A stretch of DNA of 64,000 nt from Heterodera schachtii (lineage: Eukaryota; Nematoda; Chromadorea; Rhabditida; Heteroderidae), in assembly GCA_023374025.1 (NCBI GenBank), contig SIJG01000004.1, positions 2,970,595 to 3,034,594 of the forward strand. The letters are read 5' to 3'. The translations under genes were made by a program, and so were the position numbers. Positions within the stretch are counted from its first letter, which is position 1; each line of letters opens with the position of its first letter. Shown here piece after piece: positions 34,596 through 46,600 of the stretch. The notes beneath the pieces were generated by a model. That model saw only the letters and a program-made list of their open reading frames with translations. It was not told where the DNA came from and ran no database searches.

Positions 34596-34916
34596 TAGGG
34601 ATGGGAATTTTATGTAAGAACATTTGCAAAACATGTAAAAAAAAAAACTTGAAATATGTACAAAAATCCAGAATTATGTACGAAAATATGTAAATAAAAT
34701 TTTTAATTTTGGAAAAAAATTCTTCCTAATGGGTAAATAGGCAAAAAATGCCATAAAATTACCTTAATAAGCTTAGAATCAACTTTTATATTTTTAAAAT
34801 TAATTTTTGAACATCCTTTTTTGAAAAACCATTTTTAGGGATATATTTTCAAAAAATTTTTTTATATTTTTCACAAGAAATTTATAAGTTTTCAAAAAAT
34901 ACACATAAAATTCCCA
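34596..34916. mobile_element. MITE in intron 1 of chemoreceptor copy 2
   Basis: Starts TAGGGATGGGAATTTTATG and ends CATAAAATTCCCATG. Counterpart of 27174-27513 with a decayed right end. Confidence 0.75.
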
Positions 34917-35196
34917 TGTTTACTAAATTATTGTATTAATTACCAATTCCTCTGATGAAAATACATCCGCTTTGACATAATAAAATGAATTTGAAATTCA
35001 AATGCAAAATTGAAGTGGTGAAAATGAAAAAAAAGTTCAACGCAGCGAAAGGACAGTCGAGAAAAATATGGGAGACAAATTCGAACACATTCAGAGAGAT
35101 TAAAGCAAATTGTTCGACATTTGAATAATCATCATCCGCCGAAACCGTGGAATTCATTTGTACTCTGTTACAATTTCAAAATAATTAGGTAATAAT

Positions 35197-35512
35197 TAGG
35201 GCTGCAATTTTTAGACACAAAAAATCGGCGAAATAGGCATTAATTAGGCACAAAAATAGGCAAATAAAAGGTTTTATTAAAACTTTTTAGGTAGAAAAAC
35301 ACATGAAACTTAATCAAAAAGTTTAATTTGGTTATATTTCAATTATAAATGATATTAAAAAAGTTTCGAATAAGGACAATTTAAAAAATTTTTATCAATA
35401 AAAAATTATATTTTAGAAACCAATTTTAGGAAATTTTTCAACTCCGAGATGTATTACCTATACTGTAGAGGATTTTTCCGAGAATCCTAAAACCTAAAAA
35501 GCTAAGCCCTTA
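35197..35512. mobile_element. AATAGGCA-word element upstream of chemoreceptor copy 2
   Basis: Starts TAGGGCTGCAATTTTTAG after GTAATAAT and ends near AAGCCCT before ATAATAAT. Counterpart of 27787-28201. Confidence 0.75.
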
Positions 35513-36161
35513 TAATAATATTTTCCTTTTAAAATATTATCGAATTTTGTCAGTAGTGCCAACATTCACCAAAAAATGAATGGCACAGGAAAATGTGAAT
35601 TAATTAGTGCGCGCGAACGGCGAACAAATGCCAAAATTTGTACAAAATAATTAAAGTGTACTATTATCTAGCAGTGTAAACAAAGCAGGTTTTCATGACG
35701 TTTTAACTACAAAAAAAAAATATGCAAAAACAATTAAAAAAGGGAGGCGAAATGAAAAATACCAATTATCGCATCTAATTAGCATTTGCATTATTTTTAC
35801 TAAATGATCAGATTAATGATACGGAGCTGCGAAAAAGAAAAGCCGCAATGAGAGACTCAAGCCTTGGCATTTTCATTAAAAAAGAAAATTATTTCATAAT
35901 TACGAATTGGTGGTTTTGAGCGGATTTAAAACACAAACGGTATCGGAAGCAACCTGATTATTTGAGATATGCCCCCAGGGCTTTTAGCAGATTTACCATA
36001 AACGATTCATAAAAATGAACATCAAATTATTATTAATTGGATTTACTAAATTCAATTGGCATATTTTATTTGAATGATCGAATGAAAAATCAAAGGAAGT
36101 AATTAAAATTGTCACGGCACGTTTATGTGTTGCTCTATTAAATCTTTTTATTATATGCCGT

Positions 36162-36464
36162 CAAGGGCGCAGGCGGGGGGGGGGGGGGGGGCTGAGGGGG
36201 CTAAAGCCCCCCCCCCCCCCCGAAACCCAAAAAAAAATTCAGTAGTTTTTTTGAAATTTTAAACATTTTCGCCGGCGGCGCCTATCGGCGCCGCCGGACC
36301 AAAATGGCAAAAAATAGTAATTTTTTGGCGAAAAATGGCTATAAAATTTTTAAAATACACCCCATAATCCGGGATTTCAAAAAAAGGAAAAATACAGTCC
36401 TAAAAATCGAATTTTTGACTTCAGCCCCCCCCCCCCCGAAGCCAAGGGTCTGGCTACGCCCTTG
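36162..36464. mobile_element. hAT-like MITE with CAAGGGCG ends and long G/C runs, 303 bp
   Basis: Ends CAAGGGCG...CGCCCTTG with the perfect 8-bp duplication TATGCCGT. Contains a G run of about 18, a C run of about 16, and one GGCGGCGCC-type palindromic word at 36272-36297. Confidence 0.9.
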
Positions 36465-36722
36465 TATGCCGTCAGCCTGAAACACTGTTAATGGATAATG
36501 GCAATTTGAAATAATCGTTTTCCACTATCATAAAGTATTATGTGCCTAAAAAATATTTAACATTTTTTTGACATAAAAAACATAAATTTTTAGGGCATGA
36601 TTTATTTGCAATTAATTTAATAATTACAAAATTCAATTTCATCATCCATTTCAAAACAATTAACCCAAGTCAGAAAGACAGAAAATTTCATCATTATAAT
36701 TTGATGAATATTCAAGCTTCAT

Positions 36723-36834
36723 TCAGCTAAATCCATCGGGAAGAAAAGTTGTTGAAATTGTGTCATCGCTTTGGCTTTGGGGCGTCGTGCCGCCTCCATA
36801 CGTTGGCATTTTATAATCCGTTGGTGTTCTGGCA
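36723..36834 (-). CDS. Candidate orphan terminal exon
   Basis: After a TTTAG acceptor at 36835-36839 an open segment reads ARTPTDYKMPTYGGGTTPQS... and ends DGFS with a TGA stop. Composition is clearly coding-like against AT-rich flanks. Its partner exon was not found. It could be an alternative last exon of the tyrosinase gene, whose normal stop is at 37626, or part of an unseen gene. Confidence 0.4.
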
Positions 36835-37365
36835 CTAAACAAGGACCAAAAATGGCGATTAAATAAAGAAAAATTAAATAATAAAAAACTTTGCATTTTT
36901 CTAGTAAAATATATTTTTAAAAAGACGACACTTTATACTGTTACTGTGGAAAATGCGTCAGTGAATCGGGATTTATTGAAAAAACGAGATACGGTAGTAA
37001 TTATTACATGAAATCATAGGCGTGAATTGGTATGCAAACAGGCTTACAAAAATCCATTTACAGTATATTTATATTTAGGGATTTGGTAAATTTCAAATTT
37101 TTTGATCCTTAAACAATTAATTGAAAAATACAGAACAAAGTTTTATACAGCTTTTACTATTTGTAATACAATATACTTAATTCTACAGTACTTTCTTTAT
37201 AAAACACTGTATTACTGACGCATTTTCCGGGAGACCTTTATACATTTGTCATAGGTCCAATTCATCACATCGTTTTTTGAACGAAATTCAATGCCAATAA
37301 ATCGTGACCAAATAATTTTTAGGCAATTTTTTAAATAAAATTCCCGATCGTTTTCTTGTAAGACT

Positions 37366-37551
37366 TAGAGTTGTACGGGACCGGGAATTTTAAGAAAAAT
37401 CGGGACCGGGACTTTACGGTTTGAAAAAGCGGGCCTTTTAGGCTGGGAAAACCGGAAAAAACTGGGACTAGTCCCGGTCCCGGTCAAAACCGAGACTTAG
37501 CTAATCATTTGTACGTTTTTTCAGTACCAGTCCCGGTCCCGTTCAACTCTA
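37366..37551. mobile_element. hAT-like MITE with GGGACCGGGA words, 186 bp
   Basis: Ends TAGAGTTGTACGGGACC...GGTCCCGTTCAACTCTA. Flanks GTAAGACT and ATAAGACG share TAAGAC. The word family matches 26077-26267. Confidence 0.78.
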
Positions 37552-37625
37552 ATAAGACGGAATATTATAAAATTTAAAAATAATTTTTTTAATTAAATTT
37601 GTTTATTGAAACATACGCGCATTGT

Positions 37626-40600
37626 TCAGCATGTTGTTGCACCACATTTGTTACATGATTTGGCACAGTTACACTCCATCCATCGCGGATTCTGATCACA
37701 TTCATTGTGGCCTCCATCAGAAAACAATGCCCAACGGGCGCATTGGGAATGAATGTCATTACAGCCTAATGAGTTTTATTTATAAAATATTAAAAAAAAA
37801 AATTATTTAAATTAATAAGAATGAGAAATTCAACAATTAATTAATTAATTAATATTGAGTTTGTTTAAAAAAATATATTAAAATAATTAATTCAGTTATT
37901 AATTAGGGAATTTATTTTTCAAGAAATTATTGAAATTTCCTTTTTCAAAATATATTTAAAAAATATTAATTTATTTAATCGTCATTAATATTTTATTATT
38001 ATTTATTTCATCTCATCTATTAAAAATTGTTAAAAACATTTAAAATTTTCGAAGTCCGATACATTAAAATGGAATTAAAACTTTTTATTTAATCGTTAAT
38101 TGTTTTATTATTCTTTATTTCATCTAATCTATTAAAAATTTCTTATAATTTTAAAAATTCAAAGTCCGATTCATTAAAAATGTGATTTTTTAAAAATATT
38201 TTTCATTTTTTACTTACCAGGTTTGCCATAATCGGCGTACGGTCGGCACCCGTCAAAACGGCACGAACCCTGGCACCATGTGTTCATGTAACGTGGTGCC
38301 GTTTTACATGTGCCATTCGCGGCCCACTGAATGCAACACACATCATTGTCATAACACTCGCGTTCTGTCGGTGGTGAGGGCTTTACAAAAAAATTTAAAA
38401 AATTAGATAAAGAAATAATTTGAAAATTCAATTAAAATGTATTTAAATAAAAATTAATTCATCATTCTCATAAATTTATTTTAAAAAGCCCGATTTTTTT
38501 TTTCAAATTTCTATTGGCCAGCTGTTAGTTAATTTTTCTTTATATGAGATTATTGTCGTGGTGTACCGACATTTGCGCCGCGACATTTGCGCCTAGACAT
38601 TTGCGCCGCTTAGTAAAAAAGGACGACATTTGCGCCTAGACATTTGCGTCGCTTAGTAAAAAAGGACATTTGCGCCGCCCCACAAAACTCATTTGCGCCG
38701 CCCAATCTAAAAAAAAGCAAAATTGTATTTACACTAAAACCTACTATATTTTATTAATGAGAATTAATTCCATTCTTCAAAGCCTTTCATGCCAAGACGG
38801 ATATAAATTTTGTCGACTCCTTTCAAAAGCAGAATTTTTAAATGTTTAATAAAATTCGTTTTTTAATATTACTTTTTCCAACTCGGGCTAATTGTGTAAA
38901 TTCGAATTTTCGTGGGATCTCACGCCTTACTTACTGGTAGAGATGCGCCGTGATTGAAAAAACCCGTGAACCGTGAAACGTGACCGTGACCGTGAATCGG
39001 TCCCGTGATTCGTGACCGTGACCGTGATCCAAAAAACCCGTGAAATTCACGGTTTTCGTGACCGTGACCGTGAATTTTTTGAGTTAAATTTTTCCCTGTC
39101 GGCGAATTTTTTGTTTTTATACTGTCTTTTTTGTGGTAAAATTTTGCAAAAAATTGTGGGAATAGGGTGTCCAGCAGGGGCGCCGAATTTTTAAAAATTT
39201 GAGTGCAATTTGCGCACAGATTTATACAAAAATGGCCAAATTGATTGCAATTTGTTAACAGATTTTGTTCGTAAAATGAGTCAAAAAAATGAGAGCCATA
39301 AAAAATCGGTCTCGAGTCTCGGGGTCAAGTCTCGGTCTCGAGTACCGAGTCTCGGAAAATTTTCGGTCTCGAACAGCACTACCATTAGCACACGCGGAAC
39401 GCCCATAATTTGCATTTTTCTCATCATTTTGTGTTCAAAATCGATTCCGACCTTTTTTAAATGGTTTTTTGTTTTTGATCTATGAGATATATTTTTACCC
39501 AATTATTAAGAAAAATAAGGGTTATAATGGAAAATTTTCGAAAATTTGTTGGGATTTGTTAACTCATTTTGCCTAAAATTGCTTTATTTCGAGCGAATTT
39601 TTAAAAAAAATTTAATGAGTTTATTTAAATGGGGTCATCCTAGAAACTTTACTTATTATTTGTTTTCGCACAATATTGGTAGTTGACTTTGTTCAAAAAA
39701 GTTTCAGGAATAGAGAGGGGGCCGGCGGTGCCGATAGGCGCCGCCGGGGAAATTTTTTGAAAATTTTGCTGTTTCTTATCAAACTTTGCCCAAAAAATGA
39801 CCAAATTTCTCTATGAAAATAAAATTTATTTCATAAATATTTAATTTTATCCAGTGTAAATTTTTCACGGAATAACCGTGAATTGGTACCGTGAATCGTG
39901 ACCGTGACCGTGAGTGAAAAAACCCGTGAAATTCACGGTAACCGTGACCGTGACCGTGAATCACGGCGCATCTCTACTTACTGGACAGGTTTTCTGCATT
40001 TTTAATCGCTCGCTTTTGTACCAAATTTAATTGAACATTTTTATTCGATATTTTGTTTTTTGCTTAATTAATTAAAACATTAAAAATATTAAAACTAAAT
40101 ACAATTTGCTTACAGTAGGCGATGGTGTCGTGTCCACCGCAGCCCTTATGTATGGTGTCAATGTTACAGTACCCACATCATCGATTGCTAACGGTACAAT
40201 TTGTATGCCAAGCCGATCCAACTGTTGTACATTCGGTTTTTGCAGCTTCTGCTGGCATATGCCTTGGACACAGGTGGAGTTGTAGCAAGACTCTTCTTCT
40301 AAACGATTATTTTATTTTTGTCATTTTAATTTTTAAATTATTTTTTAATAAATATAATAATTTATTAAAATTATTTTGTTAATTTTCTTTTTAAAATAAA
40401 AATGTTTAACTGTTTCCAACAAAAAAGGAACAATCGCCACCGGGTCTGATTTTGGCACAACATATTGGGTTGGCATAACGTTGTAATGTAGTATCACAGA
40501 ACAGATAACTGTAAAACGATATCACTGTGCATAATTAAATTTAATTAATTATTAATTTATTCATTTTTTAATTTAATTAATTTTTTACGGTGATTTGCAG

Positions 40601-43600
40601 CCACCGGCATATTGACATGATGGTCTTGGCTCATAATTGTACAAAAAGTCAGTGTAATTATTGCTTAGACCAACTAAAAAAAAAGAAGTTAATTACAGAT
40701 TTTGAGGAAATTACTAAGCAATCTTAATTTTCAAAATATTTAATTCGGGCCAGACCCAAAAAATTTTGCAAAATCTCATCTAATCTGTTAATTCGTGCAA
40801 TTATTCGAACAAAAAATATATCCAAATACTTTCAGCTTTAAGCCGCCGGCAAAATTTTAGAAATTTGATTGTAATTTTTCAGATTTTGCGCCAAGAAATT
40901 GACCAAATTTTGCGATTTAGTGTAAAAATTTAATGAAAATTTCCCTTTATGTACTTGCAAAAATCATTATACCCGTACTTGGAAAAAAGGGTTTGGACGG
41001 ATCCCAGTCCTTTTATTAACCCATAAAATCATCCCAATCCCAATCAAAATTTATTACTAATAAATTACCACGATTAGTCACATTTGGATTTGTAAATGGC
41101 AACATTGTCGCATTGAGATGGTAGTTTTCCGAACCGGAACACTATTTTAAAAATTTAACTTTTTTTATTTTATTTTCACCATTTTTACCGGCACAATTTG
41201 ATCGTCCGGTGGGAATTGCGTCTCGCGCTGGGTACGGTCCTGGTACCGTAACCGCCATTGCTCCCACAGCTAAACCGAGAAGGGCAGTCAATTGCAGTTC
41301 GTACAATAGACAGTTTGTGCAATAAATTTTTTTTACAAAAGCCTAAGCAAAAGCTAAAGCAAGCCTAATCTTAGGCCTGAGCCTTGGCTTAGGCCTTAGC
41401 TTAAGCCTAAAGTTTAGAATTAGTTTAAGCCCTTGTACGAACTGCCGTTACATATAGTCGACCCAAAGTTTAGCAATTAAATAATCCAATTTATTGGCAA
41501 TTAAATAATCCAATTTATTGGCAATTAAATAATCCAATTTAATTGGCATTTAAATAATCCAATTGAATTGGCAATTAAATAATCCAATTTATTGGCAATT
41601 AAATTATCCAATTTAATTGGCAATTAAATAATCCAATTTAATAAAGGCAAAATGTTTTTGAATGTGCATATTAAAAATTAAAAAAATTATATTGCCTACA
41701 TAATCAGTGAATGAATGGTGTAGAAAGAAAATTGGGTCCTGTGGCGATGTGGGAAGATCCGCCTAAAATGGTGGATTTTTGATTTAAATACTTCACAATA
41801 TTAAATATTTGTATGATTTCAGGATGGTGTGTGTCAGTGATGCCGCGGGTTGAGAAAAATTTCGGGTTCGGGTTTCGGGTCGGGCACTCGAAAAATTTCG
41901 AGTTCGGGTTTCGGGTTGAGAAAAACTTCGGGTTTCGGGTACCGGGTTTCGGGTCGAGAAAAACCTCGGGTTTCGGGTTTCGGGTCTCGGGTTTCGGGTT
42001 CGGGTTGGCATCACTGGTGTGTGTTATGATGTTAGTCAAAAATCATCAAATGAATTTTTTTTTATATATATAAATTTTCGATACGCTTGAATGTTTTCTA
42101 TTAGCTTGCAAATTTTCAACAAAAAAAAAAAACTTATTTTTTTGATGAGTTCCTCGGGTTATGACAATTTTTTAAATTATTTTGAAGGCTAATAGAGAAC
42201 ACATTTAGTGCTACCGATTTATATCAAGATTTTAAAATTTTGTTGATTTTGAGCGCAGTTATAAATAATTTTATCGAATGTTTTTAATTTACAAATTCAT
42301 AAATAGAGGAATTTGTCGGATTTCGCTTTTTAGTGTTAATTTTCGAAAATTTTTTAATTTTCGTTTCGAATTGCCAACTTTTAACAGCACCACAAAAACC
42401 AACCATGTCACCACCCAACCACACATGCACATTGTTATGAATGAACTCCAACACCGTTTCACGAGGTGCCGGATTTGTTGCGCAATTTTTATCGGGACTC
42501 TAATTATTTAAAAAAAAAAAAATTCAAATTTTAAATGAAAATATAAATTTGTTTAAAAAATTCTTTACTCCTCCCGCAAAAGCAAAGATGTGATTCAGTT
42601 CTTGAATTGACATCACATTATTGGCTCTGAATATTTAAAAATAATTCATCAGCTGCTTTTTCTAAGCAAAATTTCAAGAAAAATTTTTGAAAATTTTATA
42701 ATTCATTTAAATTTAGAAAAAATCGCTAAAAAATTAAACAATTTTTTTTTTTGGATTATCGTGCTTTTATTTTTTTATTAAAAATTTGAACAAGCAGCCC
42801 ATGATTTCCAAAATCGTGCCGAAACTGACTCTGTTTCATTGATCAGATGCCCTCCATCCGCGCCCATTGTTCGAGAAACTCGATTGCCATCTGACTAAAT
42901 ATGTACAAAAAATGAAAAATTAATGCAATACAGTAAAATTTAGAAAGAAATTTTTACAGTAATCCAAATTCGATAGAAATAAAAAAGAAATTCTTACAGT
43001 AAGCCAAATTCGCAAGAAATAAAAAAGAAATTCGTATAGTAACCCAATTCATGAGAAATAAAATAAATCCTTACAGTAATCCAATTTGCTAGAAATAAAA
43101 GAAATTCTTACAGTAATCCAATTCGCTAGAAATAAAAAAGAAATTCTTACAGTAATCCAAATTCGCTAGAAATAAAAAAGAAATTCTTACAGTAACCCAA
43201 TTCATGAGAAATAAAATAAATCCTTACAGTAATCCAATTCGCTAGAAATCCGCTCTTCACAAAATTGTTGTTGTCTGTTGATCCCATGAATAATTCGGTC
43301 CACATAATTGAATGACTCTTTAAAATATTTATTATTTTTAAATTAATTTATTAATTATTTTTATATTTTAATTTTACAGGATTTGGTAATCTCTGATCCA
43401 AGGTCGAATCCCAATATGGAACACACACCGAACTGTCCACAGAACGGAGAGCAATTTCTAAGCTAAAAACCAAATTTTTGTCATTTTTATTAATTTTGTT
43501 TTATTTAAAAATATTATTTTAGCATTTAAAATACTGTATTTTAATTTAGTAAATGTTTTGAATATTTGTATTTTAATCAACAGTTATTAAAATAAATAAA

Positions 43601-46600
43601 TAAAAAACTTAGCTTTTTAGAAAATATTTAACAATTACTGAAATCCGTCATCCGTAATTACGGCGTAATATACAAAAATACCGTATACTGTTTTTATGAT
43701 ATGCAAAAAAACAGTTTTTCACCGTTTATTGTATTCTCTGTGCCATAATGGAAATGTTGGCCCACTGTGCGCGGACGGCATCATATTGATGTTGGAATGG
43801 AATGCCGTGATTCGGTCGTATTCGTATGAGCCATAGCCACGCTTCAGTTGCAACAGTGCATTATGCTCAAATAATTTACTGTAATTTTAATTACTGTAAT
43901 TTATTAATTGAAAAATGTTCGCGTCAAAGACCAGCAGTCAATTGGAGACAACTCAGCCTAAGACAATTTATAAAATAATGATAAAAAAATTGAAAAATAA
44001 TTAAATAATAATAAAAAAAATTTTTTGCAATTTTATTTAAGAATAAATTACCTATTATTTTTTTCAATGATTTTTTTTCTTTGCCTAATTTTTTTTTTTT
44101 TTTTGCTTTAAGCCTCAAATAAAGCCATTTTTTGCTTTAACTAAATAAATTTACTATTCCCAATTTTGTAAAATATATGCCCATATTTTGTTTTTTTTTC
44201 TCCATTTTAATATACCGTATTTCCTAAAATAGAGCCCCCCCCCCTTTTTACGGGCCAGGTCGTTTTCGCGCCGCCGTTTTCGCGCCGAAGAAAAAATGAA
44301 AAAAAAAACAAACAAATTTTCTTATAAAAACTTAACAAAAAGCAAGAACAAATTTTAGAACAAACTAAGGTCGCGCATTTCATAGTTTCGGGAAATACCA
44401 GTGAGAAAATTGATAATGTTTTCGGGATTCACATTGGCATTGGCATAATTATGATCATTTTGTGGGACGAAGTTGTCATGGTTGTGGTAAAAATTCATTT
44501 TGAAAACTTAATATAGCCTACATAGTAAGTTTAAAAATCCACAAAAAACCAAAATAATCTCTTACTCCGGGTGAATCCGAACCTGCCACCCCTCAGCAGC
44601 CTGTTACAGAATCCCAGATATGCAGGGATTCTGCGGCCATAGGCGATGTCCTAACTGTAATTTGATTTCAGGTTCGTGATCAGTATAATTCGGAGTTATA
44701 TTATTTGATCAGTAAGAGAACAAATTTCTTTAGTATATACTCCTATTTCTTTTACATATATGCAACCGCGCGAAAACGACGGCGCGAAACCCCGCGCGAA
44801 AACGACCCCGACCGCCCTTTTAAGGGCGGTTGAAAAACAAGCCCCCGGGGGCTCTATTAAATATGGTAATTATTGAATTGCTTTTTTTCCATTCCTTATT
44901 ACAAAATTCTTCATTTGTTTTTGTGCTTCAGCTTATAAATCGGTTCTTGCTCTCGCCTCCTATTTCTTGTACACAATTAGGTACTACAGTACAAAGCGGG
45001 TCCGTTGGTCATCGCTGAGCATACGGTACTCCCTGCGGGTGCATCTGCTTAATGTGTTGTCCGCTTGCCGTCGACGTCGTCGTGGTCCATTTTTATTATT
45101 TAATGAAACTGGTGGGAGCACATCCGTCAACAATTTGCATATCAAATTGCCAATGTGCAGAATTTGGATGCCTGGGGGGTTTAAAAAATTTTTTAGGCAA
45201 AATTTGTCAATTTTCCTCATTAGCATCATTGAAATTTCATTTTTCTTTTTTCAACAATTAAATTTATTTAAAAAAGGACCGATGTTTTCCGCAGGTGGAC
45301 AAGGGGAAGAGGGGGGGGGGGGGGGGGATCAATTTCGTACAAAGTTTTCAAAAAAATTTTCCCGGAGGCGCCTATCGGCATTGCCGACGACCCCCTCCCC
45401 CCTAAAAGTTTTTTTTTGAAAAAAAACGCCGCAAAAAGTGGGTTGAAAGCAAAAAAAAAAAGGTCGTCAGAGAGAATTTTTTTTAACTTTTTTTCAGTTT
45501 AGTAAAAAATTTAACCCCTAATTTGTAAGGGGCGTGGGTGAGAGGGGTTGGGGATATTTCGTATTTCGAGTAAAGGCAAAATTTCTGACCCCCCTCCTTG
45601 TATACTATTTATGATGTTTGCGATTTTTCAGTGTGTTATTTGTTGGACTTCTTTAAAATTTCGGCAAGAGAATTCTATTCTAAATTTTTGGAATCCTCAA
45701 AAAATTGGTAGAAACTTTAAAAATGGGTAAATATGAACGCGCTGATCAGAAATTAAAAATTCTCATAAAAATAAATAAATAAAAAAATTTTTTTTTTAAT
45801 TACCTCCAAACAATTGGCATAAACAATCGTCAATGCTTGTGCATGAGTACCATTCAGAGATGAGTGAAAGCGGCTTTTGAGCTAACTTTTCTGCTTCTGT
45901 CGGTAGTCGATAGGTTGGCAGTCCTATTTTTTTTGGCAATTTTTATACTGTAATAACATAAAACATACAAAAAATATATATATAACTCTTAAAATGAAAA
46001 AATAAGCCGAAAATTGAATTTTCTGTAAAAAAAAAACTCTTTTTTATACTTTTTATTCAAGAAAAACGATGAAATTGAATCATTTTAATGTATTTCACTG
46101 AAGAAAAATAGCGATTTTTCAAAATTTTCGCCTATATTTAGGCCCTGGAATTTTTCGCTTCAAAAAAATCCGGGCCCTAGTATAAAAGAAAGTATCTTTA
46201 CAAGCGTTATTCTTTAAAAGTAATTTTAATTTATTGTAAAGTTTTCTTTTAGAAATAGGGCTACGACTAAATAGAAAAAAATTCTCTCGAGACAAAAGTC
46301 GAGACTCTTCCGCAACTAATTACACTGGGACAGTTTATTAATTTTTAAGTAAATTAATTATTTGTTAACACAAATCCCAGAATAAAATATTATTATTTTT
46401 TGTTTATTTGTATCATATTTTTTTTTCGGAATTTTTCATCTCATTACCGAGTGAAGAAGATGGTGGAGGCATTTCATACCACCGGATAAGGCTGCCAGCA
46501 CGTTCAGCCTTTTAATAAATAATTAATTAATTTTTATTAATTTATATCAATTAAAATTGGATTGACAATTTTGTAAATCACACCAAAAATCTGTTTTTGA

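Larger units (their letters stand above)
33181..35157 (-). pseudogene. 7TM chemoreceptor-like gene, copy 2, frameshift in last exon
   Basis: Exons, right to left: 34944-35157, 34337-34551, 34156-34260, 34025-34108, 33516-33715 and 33181-33462. Exon 1 is open (MNSTVSADDD...) with two hydrophobic segments, and exon 2 has YLAHVLVIERLMATLWAKNY. Phases fit through exon 5. The last exon breaks phase: compared with copy 1 it has lost one A where copy 1 reads GGCCAAATGCTG. The C-terminal tail is therefore out of frame, with the copy-1 frame resuming as NAVGHTTNN. Because the change lies in the cytoplasmic tail, the seven-helix core is intact and the protein could still function. Introns are much shorter than in copy 1. 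Confidence 0.8.

Noticed and set aside
41189..41300. An apparent signal peptide ([13 protein letters not shown]) starting a separate secreted gene
   Set aside because: A TTTAG acceptor and the frame [16 protein letters not shown] fit the tyrosinase between CuB and the next exon, with phase agreement on both sides. The hydrophobic reading is out of frame and lacks a start.
42090..42290. A complete foldback element
   Set aside because: Only scattered arm-like motifs of the 1617-1990 family are recognisable, with no clear ends.
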